Positions 45,980 through 55,237 of a DNA stretch of 64,000 bases are shown one piece after another. Position numbers and translations under genes: made by a program. Within the stretch, counting starts at the first letter, position 1; every line of letters starts with the position of its first letter. A model generated the notes under the pieces. That model was not told the origin of the DNA. It did not search any database and saw only the letters and a program-made list of their open reading frames with translations. The stretch comes from Segetibacter koreensis DSM 18137 (lineage in GTDB: Bacteria; Bacteroidota; Bacteroidia; Chitinophagales; Chitinophagaceae), in the NCBI RefSeq assembly GCF_000374045.1, contig NZ_KB893337.1, forward strand, positions 62,172 through 126,171, in the 5' to 3' direction.

Positions 45980-47902
45980 ATGACCGCAGACACAATGCTT
46001 GCTAAGAAGCACATATCATTTGAAAAAATCCCTACAGCTATTTACAAAGATTCAGAACAACCATCTGTAGCTGTCGCAAGGGAAATTGCAGACATTATTA
46101 CCCAGGTAAATGCCCAGGGAAGAAATGCAGTGTTAGGGTTAGCAACAGGCTCTACTCCCAAAAAAGTGTATAAAGAATTGATCAGGCTTCACAAGGAAGA
46201 AGGGCTCAGTTTTAAAAATGTTGTAACTTTTAATTTAGATGAATATTATCCTTTAGAGCAGGAAGCTATGCAAAGCTATCGTCGGTATATGAAGGAAAAC
46301 CTTTTTGATTATATTGATATTGCTGCCGAAAACTGCCATGTACCTGATGGCACAGTGCCTCAGGAGTTGGTAAAAGTATATTGTGATAATTATGAAAAGA
46401 AAATAGAGGAAGCAGGCGGGCTCGATTTTCAGTTGCTTGGCATAGGAAGCAATGGTCATATTGGCTTTAATGAACCTGGTTCTCACATCAATTCTATCAC
46501 ACGCCTTATCACACTCGATTTTGTAACCCGTGCTGATGCAACTTCAGAATTTGGCGCACTTGCCAATGTGCCGAAAAAAGCGATCACTATGGGTGTCAGT
46601 ACTATTTTAAAAGCAAAACGAATTGTTTTACTTGCTTTAGGAGAGCATAAAGCCCAGATAATTCAGAAAGCGGTTGAAGGTCCTGTAACAGAATTTGTTC
46701 CCGCCTCATACTTGCAGGGCCATAGCAATACATTGGCAGTAATTGATGAGGCCGCATCTGCAGAGTTAACCCGTCGCAAAGCTCCGTGGCTGATAGAAAA
46801 CGTATTGTGGGATGTAGCGATGATTAAAAAAGCTGTAATTCACCTGGCGCTGGCTGTGCGTAAACCCATACTAAAACTCACCAATAACGATTACAACGAA
46901 AATGGTTTAAGTGAATTATTGGCGCTCTACGGACAGGCATATGATATCAATATAAAGGTGTTTAACTGGCTGCAGCATACAATAACCGGCTGGCCGGGTG
47001 GTAAGCCAAATGCTGATGATAAAAACCGGCCCGAGCGTGCTAATCCTGCTAAGAAAAGAGTTTTGATTTTTAGTCCACATCCTGATGATGATATTATATC
47101 TATGGGCGGTACTTTTCAGAGACTGGTAGATCAGGGACACGAGGTGCACGTTGCCTACCAGGTATCGGGAAATATTGCAGTTGCAGATGATGAAGCGCTT
47201 CGTTTTATTGAATTTGTAGTAGATTTCAATAAAGAATTTAATATTAAAAATGACGAAGTAATTAATATCTACAGGCAGGCAGGAGAGTTTTTAAAGAAAA
47301 AAGAAAGTGGCGAACAGGACTCTAAAGAACTGCGTTATATAAAAGGTATTATAAGAAGAGGCGAGGCTAAAAATACTTGTCGTTTTGTAGGTGTGCCACC
47401 TGAGAATATTCACTTTTTAAACCTTCCTTTTTATGAAACCGGACAGGTCGAAAAAAAACCATTGAGTGAAGAGGATTACCAGATTGTAATGGACGTTATT
47501 GAAGAAGTAAAACCTCATCAACTGTATGCCGCGGGAGATTTAGCTGATCCGCATGGAACACATAAGGTTTGCCTCGACGCTATTTTTGAAGCCGTTAACC
47601 GGTTGAAAAACGAGGAATTTATGAAGGATTGCTGGGTTTGGCTTTATAAAGGTGCGTGGGCAGAATGGGATATTGATTTAATAGAAATGGCTGTTCCAAT
47701 GAGTCCTGACGAAGTGCAAAAGAAGAAATTTGGAATTTTCAAGCATCAATCTCAAAAAGATGGAGTCGTTTTTCAGGGTAGTGATGCAAGAGAATTCTGG
47801 CAGCGGTCTGAAGACAGGAACAGGGCAACAGCAGAATTATACAATAATCTCGGACTTGCAGAATATGCAGCTATGGAAGCATTTGTACGATGGAAATTTT
47901 AA
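45980..47902 (+). CDS. nagB: Glucosamine-6-phosphate deaminase fused to a PIG-L deacetylase-like domain
   Basis: A 640-residue cytoplasmic protein, more than twice the length of single-domain NagB. Residues 15-280 are a NagB domain converting glucosamine 6-phosphate to fructose 6-phosphate and ammonia. They carry GLATGSTPKKVYKELIRL (near 53), the catalytic loop VVTFNLDEYYPL, and LGIGSNGHIGFNEPGS. Residues about 355-590 are a PIG-L/LmbE domain with zinc-ligand motif SPHPDDDIISMGG and DPHGTHKVCLDAIFEA. PIG-L enzymes deacetylate GlcNAc-containing substrates, so the fusion might do deacetylation and deamination together; that is an inference. The same fusion occurs widely in Bacteroidota. The gene has its own leader (287 bases) and a strong terminator. 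Confidence 0.92.
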   Translation: MTADTMLAKKHISFEKIPTAIYKDSEQPSVAVAREIADIITQVNAQGRNAVLGLATGSTPKKVYKELIRLHKEEGLSFKNVVTFNLDEYYPLEQEAMQSYRRYMKENLFDYIDIAAENCHVPDGTVPQELVKVYCDNYEKKIEEAGGLDFQLLGIGSNGHIGFNEPGSHINSITRLITLDFVTRADATSEFGALANVPKKAITMGVSTILKAKRIVLLALGEHKAQIIQKAVEGPVTEFVPASYLQGHSNTLAVIDEAASAELTRRKAPWLIENVLWDVAMIKKAVIHLALAVRKPILKLTNNDYNENGLSELLALYGQAYDINIKVFNWLQHTITGWPGGKPNADDKNRPERANPAKKRVLIFSPHPDDDIISMGGTFQRLVDQGHEVHVAYQVSGNIAVADDEALRFIEFVVDFNKEFNIKNDEVINIYRQAGEFLKKKESGEQDSKELRYIKGIIRRGEAKNTCRFVGVPPENIHFLNLPFYETGQVEKKPLSEEDYQIVMDVIEEVKPHQLYAAGDLADPHGTHKVCLDAIFEAVNRLKNEEFMKDCWVWLYKGAWAEWDIDLIEMAVPMSPDEVQKKKFGIFKHQSQKDGVVFQGSDAREFWQRSEDRNRATAELYNNLGLAEYAAMEAFVRWKF

Positions 47903-47940
47903 CCTAAAAGCTTACTATTACCTTGTTGTAATTTTAATTT

Positions 47941-47976
47941 ATACTAAAAGCCCGTCAATAATCGGGCTTTTAGTAT
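47941..47976. terminator. Bidirectional terminator between converging genes
   Basis: ATACTAAAAGCCCG (47941-47954) pairs perfectly with CGGGCTTTTAGTAT (47963-47976), with T-runs on both sides. It separates nagB from the converging 98-residue gene. Confidence 0.8.
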
Positions 47977-47994
47977 ATTAAGACTGTAAAAAAA

Positions 47995-48291
47995 TTATTT
48001 TTCTGAAGAAGCTTCTACTACTTCAATTCCTTTTGGAAGTATTCTCGCTCTAATCTCGTCACTAGTGTTACTATAATCAAGAAAGCGCTTAGCCGAGTGA
48101 TTATAATAAATCTCTCGGTCGGTTGCTATTAACGCATTATCACGTAAAGTATATATGATACGAAACTTTTCTTCATGAGATTTGTCAGATAATAAGTTTT
48201 TATCTATTCTATAAAATTTATTATCTTCTTTGAACTGATATAAAAATTTGATTACTTCAAATTGATGTTCTGGTGTTAATTCTTTATCCAT
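47995..48291 (-). CDS. Small hypothetical protein
   Basis: A 98-residue soluble acidic/basic protein beginning MDKELTPEHQFEVIKFLYQF. No family is recognised. The helical pattern (KNLLSDKSHEEKFRIIYTLR, then DNALIATDREIYYN) looks like a small winged-helix fold, but this is a guess. It has an ATG start, a terminator just beyond its end and 480 bases of A+T-rich sequence upstream, which is compatible with a real gene. Confidence 0.5.
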   Translation of the reverse strand: MDKELTPEHQFEVIKFLYQFKEDNKFYRIDKNLLSDKSHEEKFRIIYTLRDNALIATDREIYYNHSAKRFLDYSNTSDEIRARILPKGIEVVEASSEK

Positions 48292-48773
48292 TTAATTAGA
48301 TTTTAATAGTTATTAAATACTACAAACAATCGTTTAAAAAGATAAAAGATGAATTAAAAAAGTATTTAGTTGCTTAATAAATACAATAAATTCAAGAAAG
48401 GAAAAACATGTTATTAATGGCAGCGACAGAACGACTCCTGCAAATATAAATCCAAATTCATTTTACTGGAAGAATATAAGATGACCTTTCATTTACCTGT
48501 GGTTTTACTTACTTCTTAATAGCCAATTCTATCTCTAAAAAGGTAGGAGGTTTTTGTTTCTTTCATACGAACAAATAAAAATCTTTTTCCGACTTTCATC
48601 TCTTTCTTATTCATATTCAACATCATAATCTTTTTGTTTATTCATTTCAATTTACGGCCCTTGCTTTTTTAAACATTTTAAATTATTTTAGCATCATATT
48701 AATAAATATTAATATAGCATCATCTCCCCCTCATTGTAAGAAAAATCCTATTTCAAATTTTATTGAATCTTTT
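48292..48773. other. Divergent intergenic stretch
   Basis: About 480 bases, A+T-rich, no coding frame. It must hold the promoters of the 98-residue gene and of the propeller gene at 48774. No terminator or repeat is clear. Confidence 0.5.
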
Positions 48774-50306
48774 ATGAAAAAGAAATTAAGTGGAACTGTA
48801 GTGGTTACACCGTTATTTTTTTTAGGATTGTTGCTTTTTGTAAACATATTTGTGTTTTCTCAGGCAAAAGGTGTAGGTATTTTTGATGGACAAACAGATA
48901 TAGGACAAGTAATACAGCCAGGTGTAGCAATGTATGACACAGAAACTGATGAATATGAAATATTGAGTCCTGCAACTAATAACGGGTTGCTAAATCAAGA
49001 TCCAATTCATTTCGTTTGGAAACAAATTAAAGGAGATTTTATTATTTATGCCCAAGTCAACTTACTGGCAAGGGATACAAATTTATCGACCAGGTTAGGG
49101 TGTATGATACGTACAAACCTTGATGCAAATTCCCCTAACATTAGTGCTTCGATAGATGAAAAAGGCGAGACTTCTATAGAGTATGTAAAAGACCCTGACG
49201 ACAGCATTAATGAAGTTCGGTATGCATTGAAGAATGCAAATGTTATTCAACTCCAGAGAGATGGCAATGACTATATAATAAGGGTAGCGAAATTTGGTGA
49301 ACCATTTATAACACGACAGGTAACAAATTTAAACCTGGGTGATGATGTTTTTGTAGGATTATTTATTGGTTCAATTAACCAGGATAAAGTTGAAAAAGGT
49401 ATTTACAACAATATTCGTCTGACAATTCCTGTACCTAAAATTTTATCGATATACAGAACTGATATAGGAAGCAATCTCGAAATCCTTGATATTGAAACGG
49501 GAAATCGCAAAATTGTTTACAGCGATACGAGTTCAATTCATGCTCCAATTTGGCAAAAAGATGGGAACACTTTGATTTATGGAAAGCAAGGTCTGTTGTA
49601 CACTTTTGACTTGGTTAGAAAAAAATGCACATTGCTTAATACTGCAGGAATGAAAAACAACAGTAACGACCATGTGCTGTCGTGCGATGGCAAGATGTTG
49701 GGCATTTGTATACGGCCAACAGAAACGGAAGCCCCCATCATGTATACAGTGCCTGCAAGTGGGGGACATCCGAAACGAATTAGTAAAAAAGGACCATCTT
49801 TTCCGCATTGCTGGTCTCTGGATGGAAAAATGTTATTATTTGCCGGAAGCCGTGAAGGGGAGTTTGAGATTTATAAAATTTCTGCGAGGGGAGGTAAAGA
49901 GTATCGTATTACCAATACTCGTGGAATGGATGACTGTCCCGAATATTCTCCTGACGGAAAATATATCTACTTCAGTTCCAACCGAACAGGCAGTATGCAC
50001 ATTTGGAGGATGAAGCCTGATGGTAGCGATCAGGAAATGGTCACAGCTGGGGGGTTTTATGATTGGTTTCCACATGTTTCGCCTAATGGTAAATGGATTG
50101 TCTTCTTATCTTATTCAAAAGATGATGCCTCGCCGAGCGGACACCCTTCTTACCGACAGGTATATTTAAGACTCATGCCAGTTTCAGGAGGTGAACCTAA
50201 AATTATCGCGTATGTATACGGAGGCCAGGGTACAATTAATTCACCCTGCTGGTCGCCCGACAGTAAAAAGATTGCCTTCGCCAGCTATTCCGATACCCAG
50301 TATTAG
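48774..50306 (+). CDS. Exported WD40-like/TolB-type beta-propeller protein
   Basis: A 510-residue exported protein (signal MKKKLSGTVVVTPLFFLGLL with following VNIFVFSQA). Residues about 30-225 are a concanavalin-like/DUF1349-type domain (MYDTETDEYEILSPATNNGL, WKQIKGDFIIYAQVNLL). Residues about 230-510 hold PD40/TolB propeller blades, each with the pattern PxWSPDGKxIxF, for example CWSLDGKMLLFAGSREGEFE, YSPDGKYIYFSSNRTGSMHI and CWSPDSKKIAFASYSDT. Such proteins are annotated as biopolymer-transport TolR or TolB-like but have no proven transport role. A signal-transduction gene follows on the same strand, 272 bases away. Ligand unknown. Confidence 0.85.
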   Translation: MKKKLSGTVVVTPLFFLGLLLFVNIFVFSQAKGVGIFDGQTDIGQVIQPGVAMYDTETDEYEILSPATNNGLLNQDPIHFVWKQIKGDFIIYAQVNLLARDTNLSTRLGCMIRTNLDANSPNISASIDEKGETSIEYVKDPDDSINEVRYALKNANVIQLQRDGNDYIIRVAKFGEPFITRQVTNLNLGDDVFVGLFIGSINQDKVEKGIYNNIRLTIPVPKILSIYRTDIGSNLEILDIETGNRKIVYSDTSSIHAPIWQKDGNTLIYGKQGLLYTFDLVRKKCTLLNTAGMKNNSNDHVLSCDGKMLGICIRPTETEAPIMYTVPASGGHPKRISKKGPSFPHCWSLDGKMLLFAGSREGEFEIYKISARGGKEYRITNTRGMDDCPEYSPDGKYIYFSSNRTGSMHIWRMKPDGSDQEMVTAGGFYDWFPHVSPNGKWIVFLSYSKDDASPSGHPSYRQVYLRLMPVSGGEPKIIAYVYGGQGTINSPCWSPDSKKIAFASYSDTQY

Positions 50307-50578
50307 ACATAAATATCCTGACCTGGGCCTCGTCAAAATCTTATAGACAAATCAAACAAAAACAACGGCAATTTCTATGATTTATAATTTTAATGTCTTA
50401 ATTTTATATTGACTTTATTTTAAATATATTATCATAGCTAAATCCCTTTTTCAATTCCAACAGTTTATTCTTTAATTAAAAGATATGAGTATTAACTGAA
50501 TTACTTATAGCAGGCTTTTAATGCACTTAAGATAATCATTACACAAACCCCCGTATTTTTTATAATAGTATTAATGAG

Positions 50579-51340
50579 ATGGAAATGATAAAGGCAGTTA
50601 TCGTTGATGATGAGGAGCATTGGTGTGAGATGTTGACAGCTTTGATAAAAGAGCATTGGAGCGACATTCAAATTGCATCAGTAACTCATTCAGCTACAGA
50701 AGCTTTGCAGGCTATAGAAGTATATGAGCCGCAACTACTTTTTTTAGATATTGAAATGCCAGACATGAATGGATTTCAATTACTGGATAAAGTAAAACCC
50801 CTTTGTTTTGAATTGATTTTAATGGCTTATGATGATCATAATGCTGTTAATACCATCAACTCTGGCGCAATCGCCTATTTATTAAAGCCCTTCGGCCCTA
50901 TTGAGGTAAAAAAAGCTGTTGAAAAAGCGAGGCAACAAATAGAAACAAAGTTTTCACGCGAGCAGCTGGATTCTATCTTGCAAAAAGTGCATCAAAAGCT
51001 ACATGCAATTGAGAAAGTGGCATTGCCGACTATAGAAGGTCTTCAAATGGTTGCTGTGTCATCTATTATCTACTGCACTTCTAATAGCAATTATACAAAT
51101 TTCGTATTAAAGGATCATCAAAAGCTGCAAGTCTGCCGCACTTTAAAAGAAGCAGAAAACATACTTGAGGGCCACCCTTTTATAAGAGTCCACCATTCTT
51201 ACATTGTTAATTTGAATGAAGTAAAGAAATATATAAAAGGCGAAGGTGGAATTCTTATTATGAGTGATAACACTAATATAAATGTGTCTCGAAGCTATAA
51301 AGAAATGTTACTAAAAAAGCTGCAGCCTGGCAAACATTGA
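50579..51340 (+). CDS. LytTR-family response regulator
   Basis: A 253-residue two-domain regulator. The receiver domain (residues 3-120) has the acid pair Asp10-Asp11, phospho-acceptor Asp57 (LLFLDIEMPDMNGF) and Lys103 (YLLKPF). The position that is normally Ser or Thr before AYD is Met82 (LILMAYDDHN), which is unusual. The C-terminal LytTR DNA-binding domain covers about 150-250, with VAVSSIIYCTSNSNYTNFVL, FIRVHHSYIVNLNEVKKYIK and SDNTNINVSRSYKEMLLKKL. There is no kinase gene nearby, so the partner is elsewhere or the receiver is not phosphorylated. The ATG at 50579 and the ATG two codons later are both possible. Confidence 0.9.
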   Translation: MEMIKAVIVDDEEHWCEMLTALIKEHWSDIQIASVTHSATEALQAIEVYEPQLLFLDIEMPDMNGFQLLDKVKPLCFELILMAYDDHNAVNTINSGAIAYLLKPFGPIEVKKAVEKARQQIETKFSREQLDSILQKVHQKLHAIEKVALPTIEGLQMVAVSSIIYCTSNSNYTNFVLKDHQKLQVCRTLKEAENILEGHPFIRVHHSYIVNLNEVKKYIKGEGGILIMSDNTNINVSRSYKEMLLKKLQPGKH

Positions 51341-51484
51341 TAGTGCAATTACCAACCGCTGCCCCAAACCGTTTAATTAATCACCAATAATTGCTAGTTA
51401 CTCATTATATGTCGGAAATAAATAAACGTTATTATATTTTTAATACCAGATTCAATTATTCTTCATAAACTAAACTTTTAAAAA

Positions 51485-51991
51485 ATGAAAGCTAATATAA
51501 TCTACAAACTCTCTTGTTTCCTGTTAGCATTATTTATTGTAAATATTTTACCAGCCCAGGAAACTGGTATGAAAACACTGCCAGATGTTACTGTAACATC
51601 TACAACCAACGTCAGTAAAAAGGTTTCTGACATCTTTAAAGCCACTTTCCCAGATGCTCAAAACGCAAAATGGTCTAAACTCAATAAAGATTTTTTGGTT
51701 GAATTTATTACAGCTGATCTTAATAACCGCGTTCTGTTTCATAAAAACGGAGCTATCGTTTACCATATAAAGTACGGAGGTGAAAAAAATCTTCCAACTG
51801 AAGTCAGAAAATTAGTAAAATCAAACTATATTGACTACAACATTATAAAAGCAATAAATGTACAGGAAGACAACCGAGACATATGGGTAGTAAACCTGGA
51901 AGACAATAAAAAGTATCTTATCGTAAGAGTGGAAGGAGGTGAATTGGAAGAAGTTTCAAATGTAAATAAAAGTGTAGCTTCAAGCAGGTAA
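51485..51991 (+). CDS. Periplasmic PepSY-like/beta-lactamase-inhibitor-like domain protein
   Basis: A 168-residue exported protein with signal peptide LSCFLLALFIVNILPAQ. The mature domain (residues about 45-155) has the small strand-helix repeats of PepSY-like (BLIP-fold, formerly DUF2874) proteins: FKATFPDAQNAKWSKLNKDF, LVEFITADLNNRVLFHKNGA and VWVVNLEDNKKYLIVRV-type strands near the end. In this phylum such proteins commonly follow two-component genes and may act in stress sensing, but the function is not known. It starts 145 bases after the LytTR regulator and is followed by a terminator. Confidence 0.8.
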   Translation: MKANIIYKLSCFLLALFIVNILPAQETGMKTLPDVTVTSTTNVSKKVSDIFKATFPDAQNAKWSKLNKDFLVEFITADLNNRVLFHKNGAIVYHIKYGGEKNLPTEVRKLVKSNYIDYNIIKAINVQEDNRDIWVVNLEDNKKYLIVRVEGGELEEVSNVNKSVASSR

Positions 51992-52069
51992 ATATTCTGG
52001 CCGCACAAAACTACTTATTCAAAAAATGTTCATTTAGACACTGCACTAAAATTGTTTATCGAGAAATAA

Positions 52070-52100
52070 ATGAAAAAGCGGCGATTTGCCGCTTTTTCAT
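52070..52100. terminator. Bidirectional terminator between converging genes
   Basis: ATGAAAAAGCGGC (52070-52082) pairs with GCCGCTTTTTCAT (52088-52100) around a five-base loop. It ends the PepSY-like gene and the converging DUF4142 gene, whose stop is 14 bases to the right. Confidence 0.85.
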
Positions 52101-52113
52101 TACATCCTTCTTC

Positions 52114-52755
52114 TTATTGTATTACAGAGTTTGGTTCTTCAGTTACTTTGGCTCCTGGTATTTTTGCCAGTAAATCTTTATGCGCTTTTATTTTTGGCAA
52201 GGCTTTGCTTATCGCATCTTTTATACCTTCATCGCGGGTCGCGCTTATAAACTTTTCCAGTTCGTCAATTTTTGCCTCGTGCATCGTTAGCATCGCAGAT
52301 GCCCATTTTGTATTGAAATCATTTCCGGCAGGAATATCAGCCGAAGGCATATCTTGCATGTGGCCATATCTTCGTCCGTTCTCTTTTTTCTCAGCAAGTT
52401 TTTGAAGGTCGTTAAGTATTGTTGTATGATCTGATATCATTAAAGCCGCCACTTTTTTAACCGCCGGTGACGTTCCTTTATCGCGACCTAACTTAGCAAG
52501 TTTTATCTCCATCATATTATCCATAATGTTTTTGTTTATAAAACCTGTATCCGTCATGGCAGCCATCGGATCATTTGTTTTGCCGGGGTTAACTGCAATG
52601 CTATCGTTTGCCTTGCCCGGATTCACCACCATCGGATCGTTAGCTTTACCTGTCTTTATAGTATCAGAAGAGGTTTGAGCGAAAGAATATGAAAAAGTAA
52701 AAATAAGCAAACAGGATAAAAATAATTTGTAAGGAAAATCGATAACCTTTTTCAT
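52114..52755 (-). CDS. Exported DUF4142 protein with short N-terminal repeat
   Basis: A 213-residue exported protein with signal (LFLSCLLIFTFSYSFAQ). Residues about 38-65 contain three imperfect copies of an 11-residue unit (GKANDPMVVNP, GKANDSIAVNP, GKTNDPMAAMT). The DUF4142 domain covers about 70-195 (FINKNIMDNMMEIKLAKLGR, ISDHTTILNDLQKLAEKK, MLTMHEAKIDELEKF), a four-helix ferritin-like fold of unknown role in Bacteroidota envelopes. It has an ATG start and converges with the PepSY-like gene. Confidence 0.87.
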   Translation of the reverse strand: MKKVIDFPYKLFLSCLLIFTFSYSFAQTSSDTIKTGKANDPMVVNPGKANDSIAVNPGKTNDPMAAMTDTGFINKNIMDNMMEIKLAKLGRDKGTSPAVKKVAALMISDHTTILNDLQKLAEKKENGRRYGHMQDMPSADIPAGNDFNTKWASAMLTMHEAKIDELEKFISATRDEGIKDAISKALPKIKAHKDLLAKIPGAKVTEEPNSVIQ

Positions 52756-52936
52756 ATAATTAATTTTTTTTGTAAAAGAATTAGTTCTTAATAGTCTGTA
52801 TCTTTTATATAAACCTTAAAAACCGTTCCAACTCATTTTAAAAAAATGCAAAAAAGGGTAAACTATACTGATGCCATAAGTAAACATAACAACCGAAAAC
52901 GATGCGCCCTTCTTTTCTTTTTTGATAGCAAAAAAA

Positions 52937-53824
52937 TTAATATTTCTTAAAAGAGTTTAATAGTAATAAGCACTGCCAGGCTTCATTTATCTTATCCTCA
53001 TCCAAAAGTTTTGCAGCAAGGGAATGTAGTTGGCTTTCAGGCGTGTTAATAAAATCGGAATTAATATTTTTAAGGTAATTATTTTGAAAAGCGGGATCAG
53101 CATCAGGGATTTTCTCAACCGTGGCAAGTTTCCCTAAATGGTTGCCAGTAAGAGTTTTACTGTTACGAATATTTTCAGGCAATGTGTCTATTCCAATTCC
53201 CGGGAACACATTTGGTTTTGGTACAATAAATAAATTATCACTGGATACTTTGCAATACCATTCACCCCCTAGTCGCGCGACCAGTTCGAGTTTCGTTTGT
53301 ATAAACTTCTTTTCCTTTGTCAAAAGGCTATTGTCTACATGCAAATACAACACTTCACATATAACTAAATTGCCGGCTCCTGCTTCGGCGCCTAAAGATT
53401 TTATTTCAAGTACTTTACATTCCAGCTTCACTTTGCTTTCTTTAACCATCGGGGGCGTCACTATTGCTGCCTCCTCTTTTGTAAAACCTGCTTTAATAAA
53501 TTCATCTGTACCTTTCGGATAATCACCACTTGCTAGTGAGGTTTGCTGTACGAGGTCGTAAGTAACTATATTAATTACGACCTCAGGCACTTCTGATACA
53601 TTTTGCAATGTGTGCTTTGTAGTATTGTCCCTGACCCGTCTTGAAGGCGAAAAAATAACTATGGGCGGATTGGAAGAAAACATATTAAAAAAACTAAAAG
53701 GGCTGAGATTTACAGTTCCTTCTTTATCGATTGTAGAGGCAAAACAAATAGGTCTCGGAGCAATTACATGTTGCAGATAATATTGCTTTTCTAAAGTGCT
53801 TAAATCTTTCAGACTAAATATCAT
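52937..53824 (-). CDS. Flavin reductase-family protein (FMN-binding split barrel)
   Basis: A 295-residue cytoplasmic protein. Residues 10-190 are a flavin-reductase-like split-barrel domain with the flavin-binding start APRPICFASTIDKEGTVNLS, the PPIVIFSPSRR block and VINIVTYDLVQQTSLASGDY. The C-terminal 100 residues are a helical extension. It starts two bases after the stop of the FAH-family gene, so they form one operon. Related Bacteroidota pairs often lie beside homogentisate or 4-hydroxyphenylpyruvate dioxygenase genes, which suggests aromatic amino-acid degradation here; those dioxygenase genes are not in the window. Confidence 0.85.
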   Translation of the reverse strand: MIFSLKDLSTLEKQYYLQHVIAPRPICFASTIDKEGTVNLSPFSFFNMFSSNPPIVIFSPSRRVRDNTTKHTLQNVSEVPEVVINIVTYDLVQQTSLASGDYPKGTDEFIKAGFTKEEAAIVTPPMVKESKVKLECKVLEIKSLGAEAGAGNLVICEVLYLHVDNSLLTKEKKFIQTKLELVARLGGEWYCKVSSDNLFIVPKPNVFPGIGIDTLPENIRNSKTLTGNHLGKLATVEKIPDADPAFQNNYLKNINSDFINTPESQLHSLAAKLLDEDKINEAWQCLLLLNSFKKY

Positions 53825-53826
53825 CT

Positions 53827-54855
53827 CTAGTTTGGCTTTGTGTCGCTGTACAAAATCTTCTTTTTTAAGATACTGTAATCCGTATCTTCTGCTACAATTG
53901 TATTGGACAACACTCCTAACCGGTCAATTTTCAATTCAACGTGATCACCTTCTTTTAACCACTGCTCCTCGTAATTTTGATCTGTTAGTTTTCCCGTTCC
54001 GTTTAATTCAAGAAAGCAGCCTGTCCCGACTGTGCCACTGCCTATTATGTCGCCGGGATAAAGATCAACGCCATATGACGCCCTTTCGATTATTTCTGCA
54101 AAAGTCCAATCCATATCACTTAAATTCCCCTCACTCACCTGAAGGCCATTTACTTTACAGGTCATTCGCAAATTCCAGTTTTTACCCCTATGATTATTTT
54201 TTGCAGCCACTTCAAATTGCTCCAGTTCATCGAGGGTAACAAGGAAAGGACCTGTTGATGTTGCAAAATCTTTTCCTTTAGCTGGGCCGAGGTTTAATAC
54301 CATTTCCTCCATCTGCAATTGTCTCGCACTTACATCATTCATGATCATTAAACCTCCTATATATTTTTCAGCTTCTTCTGCCTTAATATTTTTTCCCCGC
54401 CTGCAAATAACAATCGCGGCTTCCAATTCAAAATCTAGTTTTTGAAAATGATCGGGCATGCATACAACTTTTCCGGGACCCTGTATTGAATTATGATTGG
54501 TAAAGTAAAAGACGGGGTATTGGTCAAATTCGGGAATCATATTTACTTTCCTGTTCCTGCGTGCAGCAGCAACATGTTGCCTAAAGGCATACCCGTCTCT
54601 GCAAGAAGTAGGATGTGGAACAGGTGCTAGGATCTTAACACTGTTATAAGGAATACCATTGCTTTTGTCTGTTTTTCCCTCAATTAACAGTTTTTCAGCT
54701 ATTAAAGCAAGAAGAAAGTTCTCTTCCCAATTTATTAAAAAGCCAGCCATATTACGGGGTAAATAGCGGTGTAAAGAATTGGTATCAAATAAATAATTGT
54801 CAATCAACAGGGCTAATTGGTCTCCTCCTTCTTTTAAATAGGAAACTAATTTCAT
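53827..54855 (-). CDS. Fumarylacetoacetate hydrolase-family protein
   Basis: A 342-residue cytoplasmic hydrolase of the FAH fold, which cleaves C-C bonds in acyl-pyruvate-type compounds at the end of aromatic degradation. The metal-binding Glu motif is FELEAAIVICRRGKN, followed by IMNDVSARQLQMEE, then AKGKDFATSTGP and GSGTVGTGCFLEL. An N-terminal domain of about 100 residues precedes the core, as in fumarylacetoacetase-like members. It is the first gene of the operon with flavin reductase. Substrate within the family is not certain. Confidence 0.88.
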   Translation of the reverse strand: MKLVSYLKEGGDQLALLIDNYLFDTNSLHRYLPRNMAGFLINWEENFLLALIAEKLLIEGKTDKSNGIPYNSVKILAPVPHPTSCRDGYAFRQHVAAARRNRKVNMIPEFDQYPVFYFTNHNSIQGPGKVVCMPDHFQKLDFELEAAIVICRRGKNIKAEEAEKYIGGLMIMNDVSARQLQMEEMVLNLGPAKGKDFATSTGPFLVTLDELEQFEVAAKNNHRGKNWNLRMTCKVNGLQVSEGNLSDMDWTFAEIIERASYGVDLYPGDIIGSGTVGTGCFLELNGTGKLTDQNYEEQWLKEGDHVELKIDRLGVLSNTIVAEDTDYSILKKKILYSDTKPN

Positions 54856-55237
54856 TGAGGTTTTTTCAATTTTGAAACGAAAATATTTTTGTCAATTTAT
54901 AAAATTAATCAAACTTTTTAGCATTTCCTCCCTTACATAACGGTGATAGGATATGTAACGACCATATTTAATTATTCACAGGAATAGTTGATTTTCGGCA
55001 ACAAGTAACTGACATAACAAATCAAAGAGCAGTTTAAAGTGCAGAGGGTTTGAGTAATAGTTTGCAAACAAATGTTAGACTTATACCTGAAAACATCCCA
55101 GCAAAAAGCCGGAGGCATCGTCATGATAACTAAAGCATTTGAAAAATTATTTTAAACCATAGTATAAAGAAATAGTGTCATAATTTCGGGCGGTTCACGA
55201 AACTGAAAAAGCTGTTATTGTACAATCGAGAAAGATT
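54856..55237. other. Divergent intergenic stretch
   Basis: About 380 bases between the FAH and EamA genes, with no coding frame and no obvious repeat. It probably carries both promoters. Confidence 0.5.
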
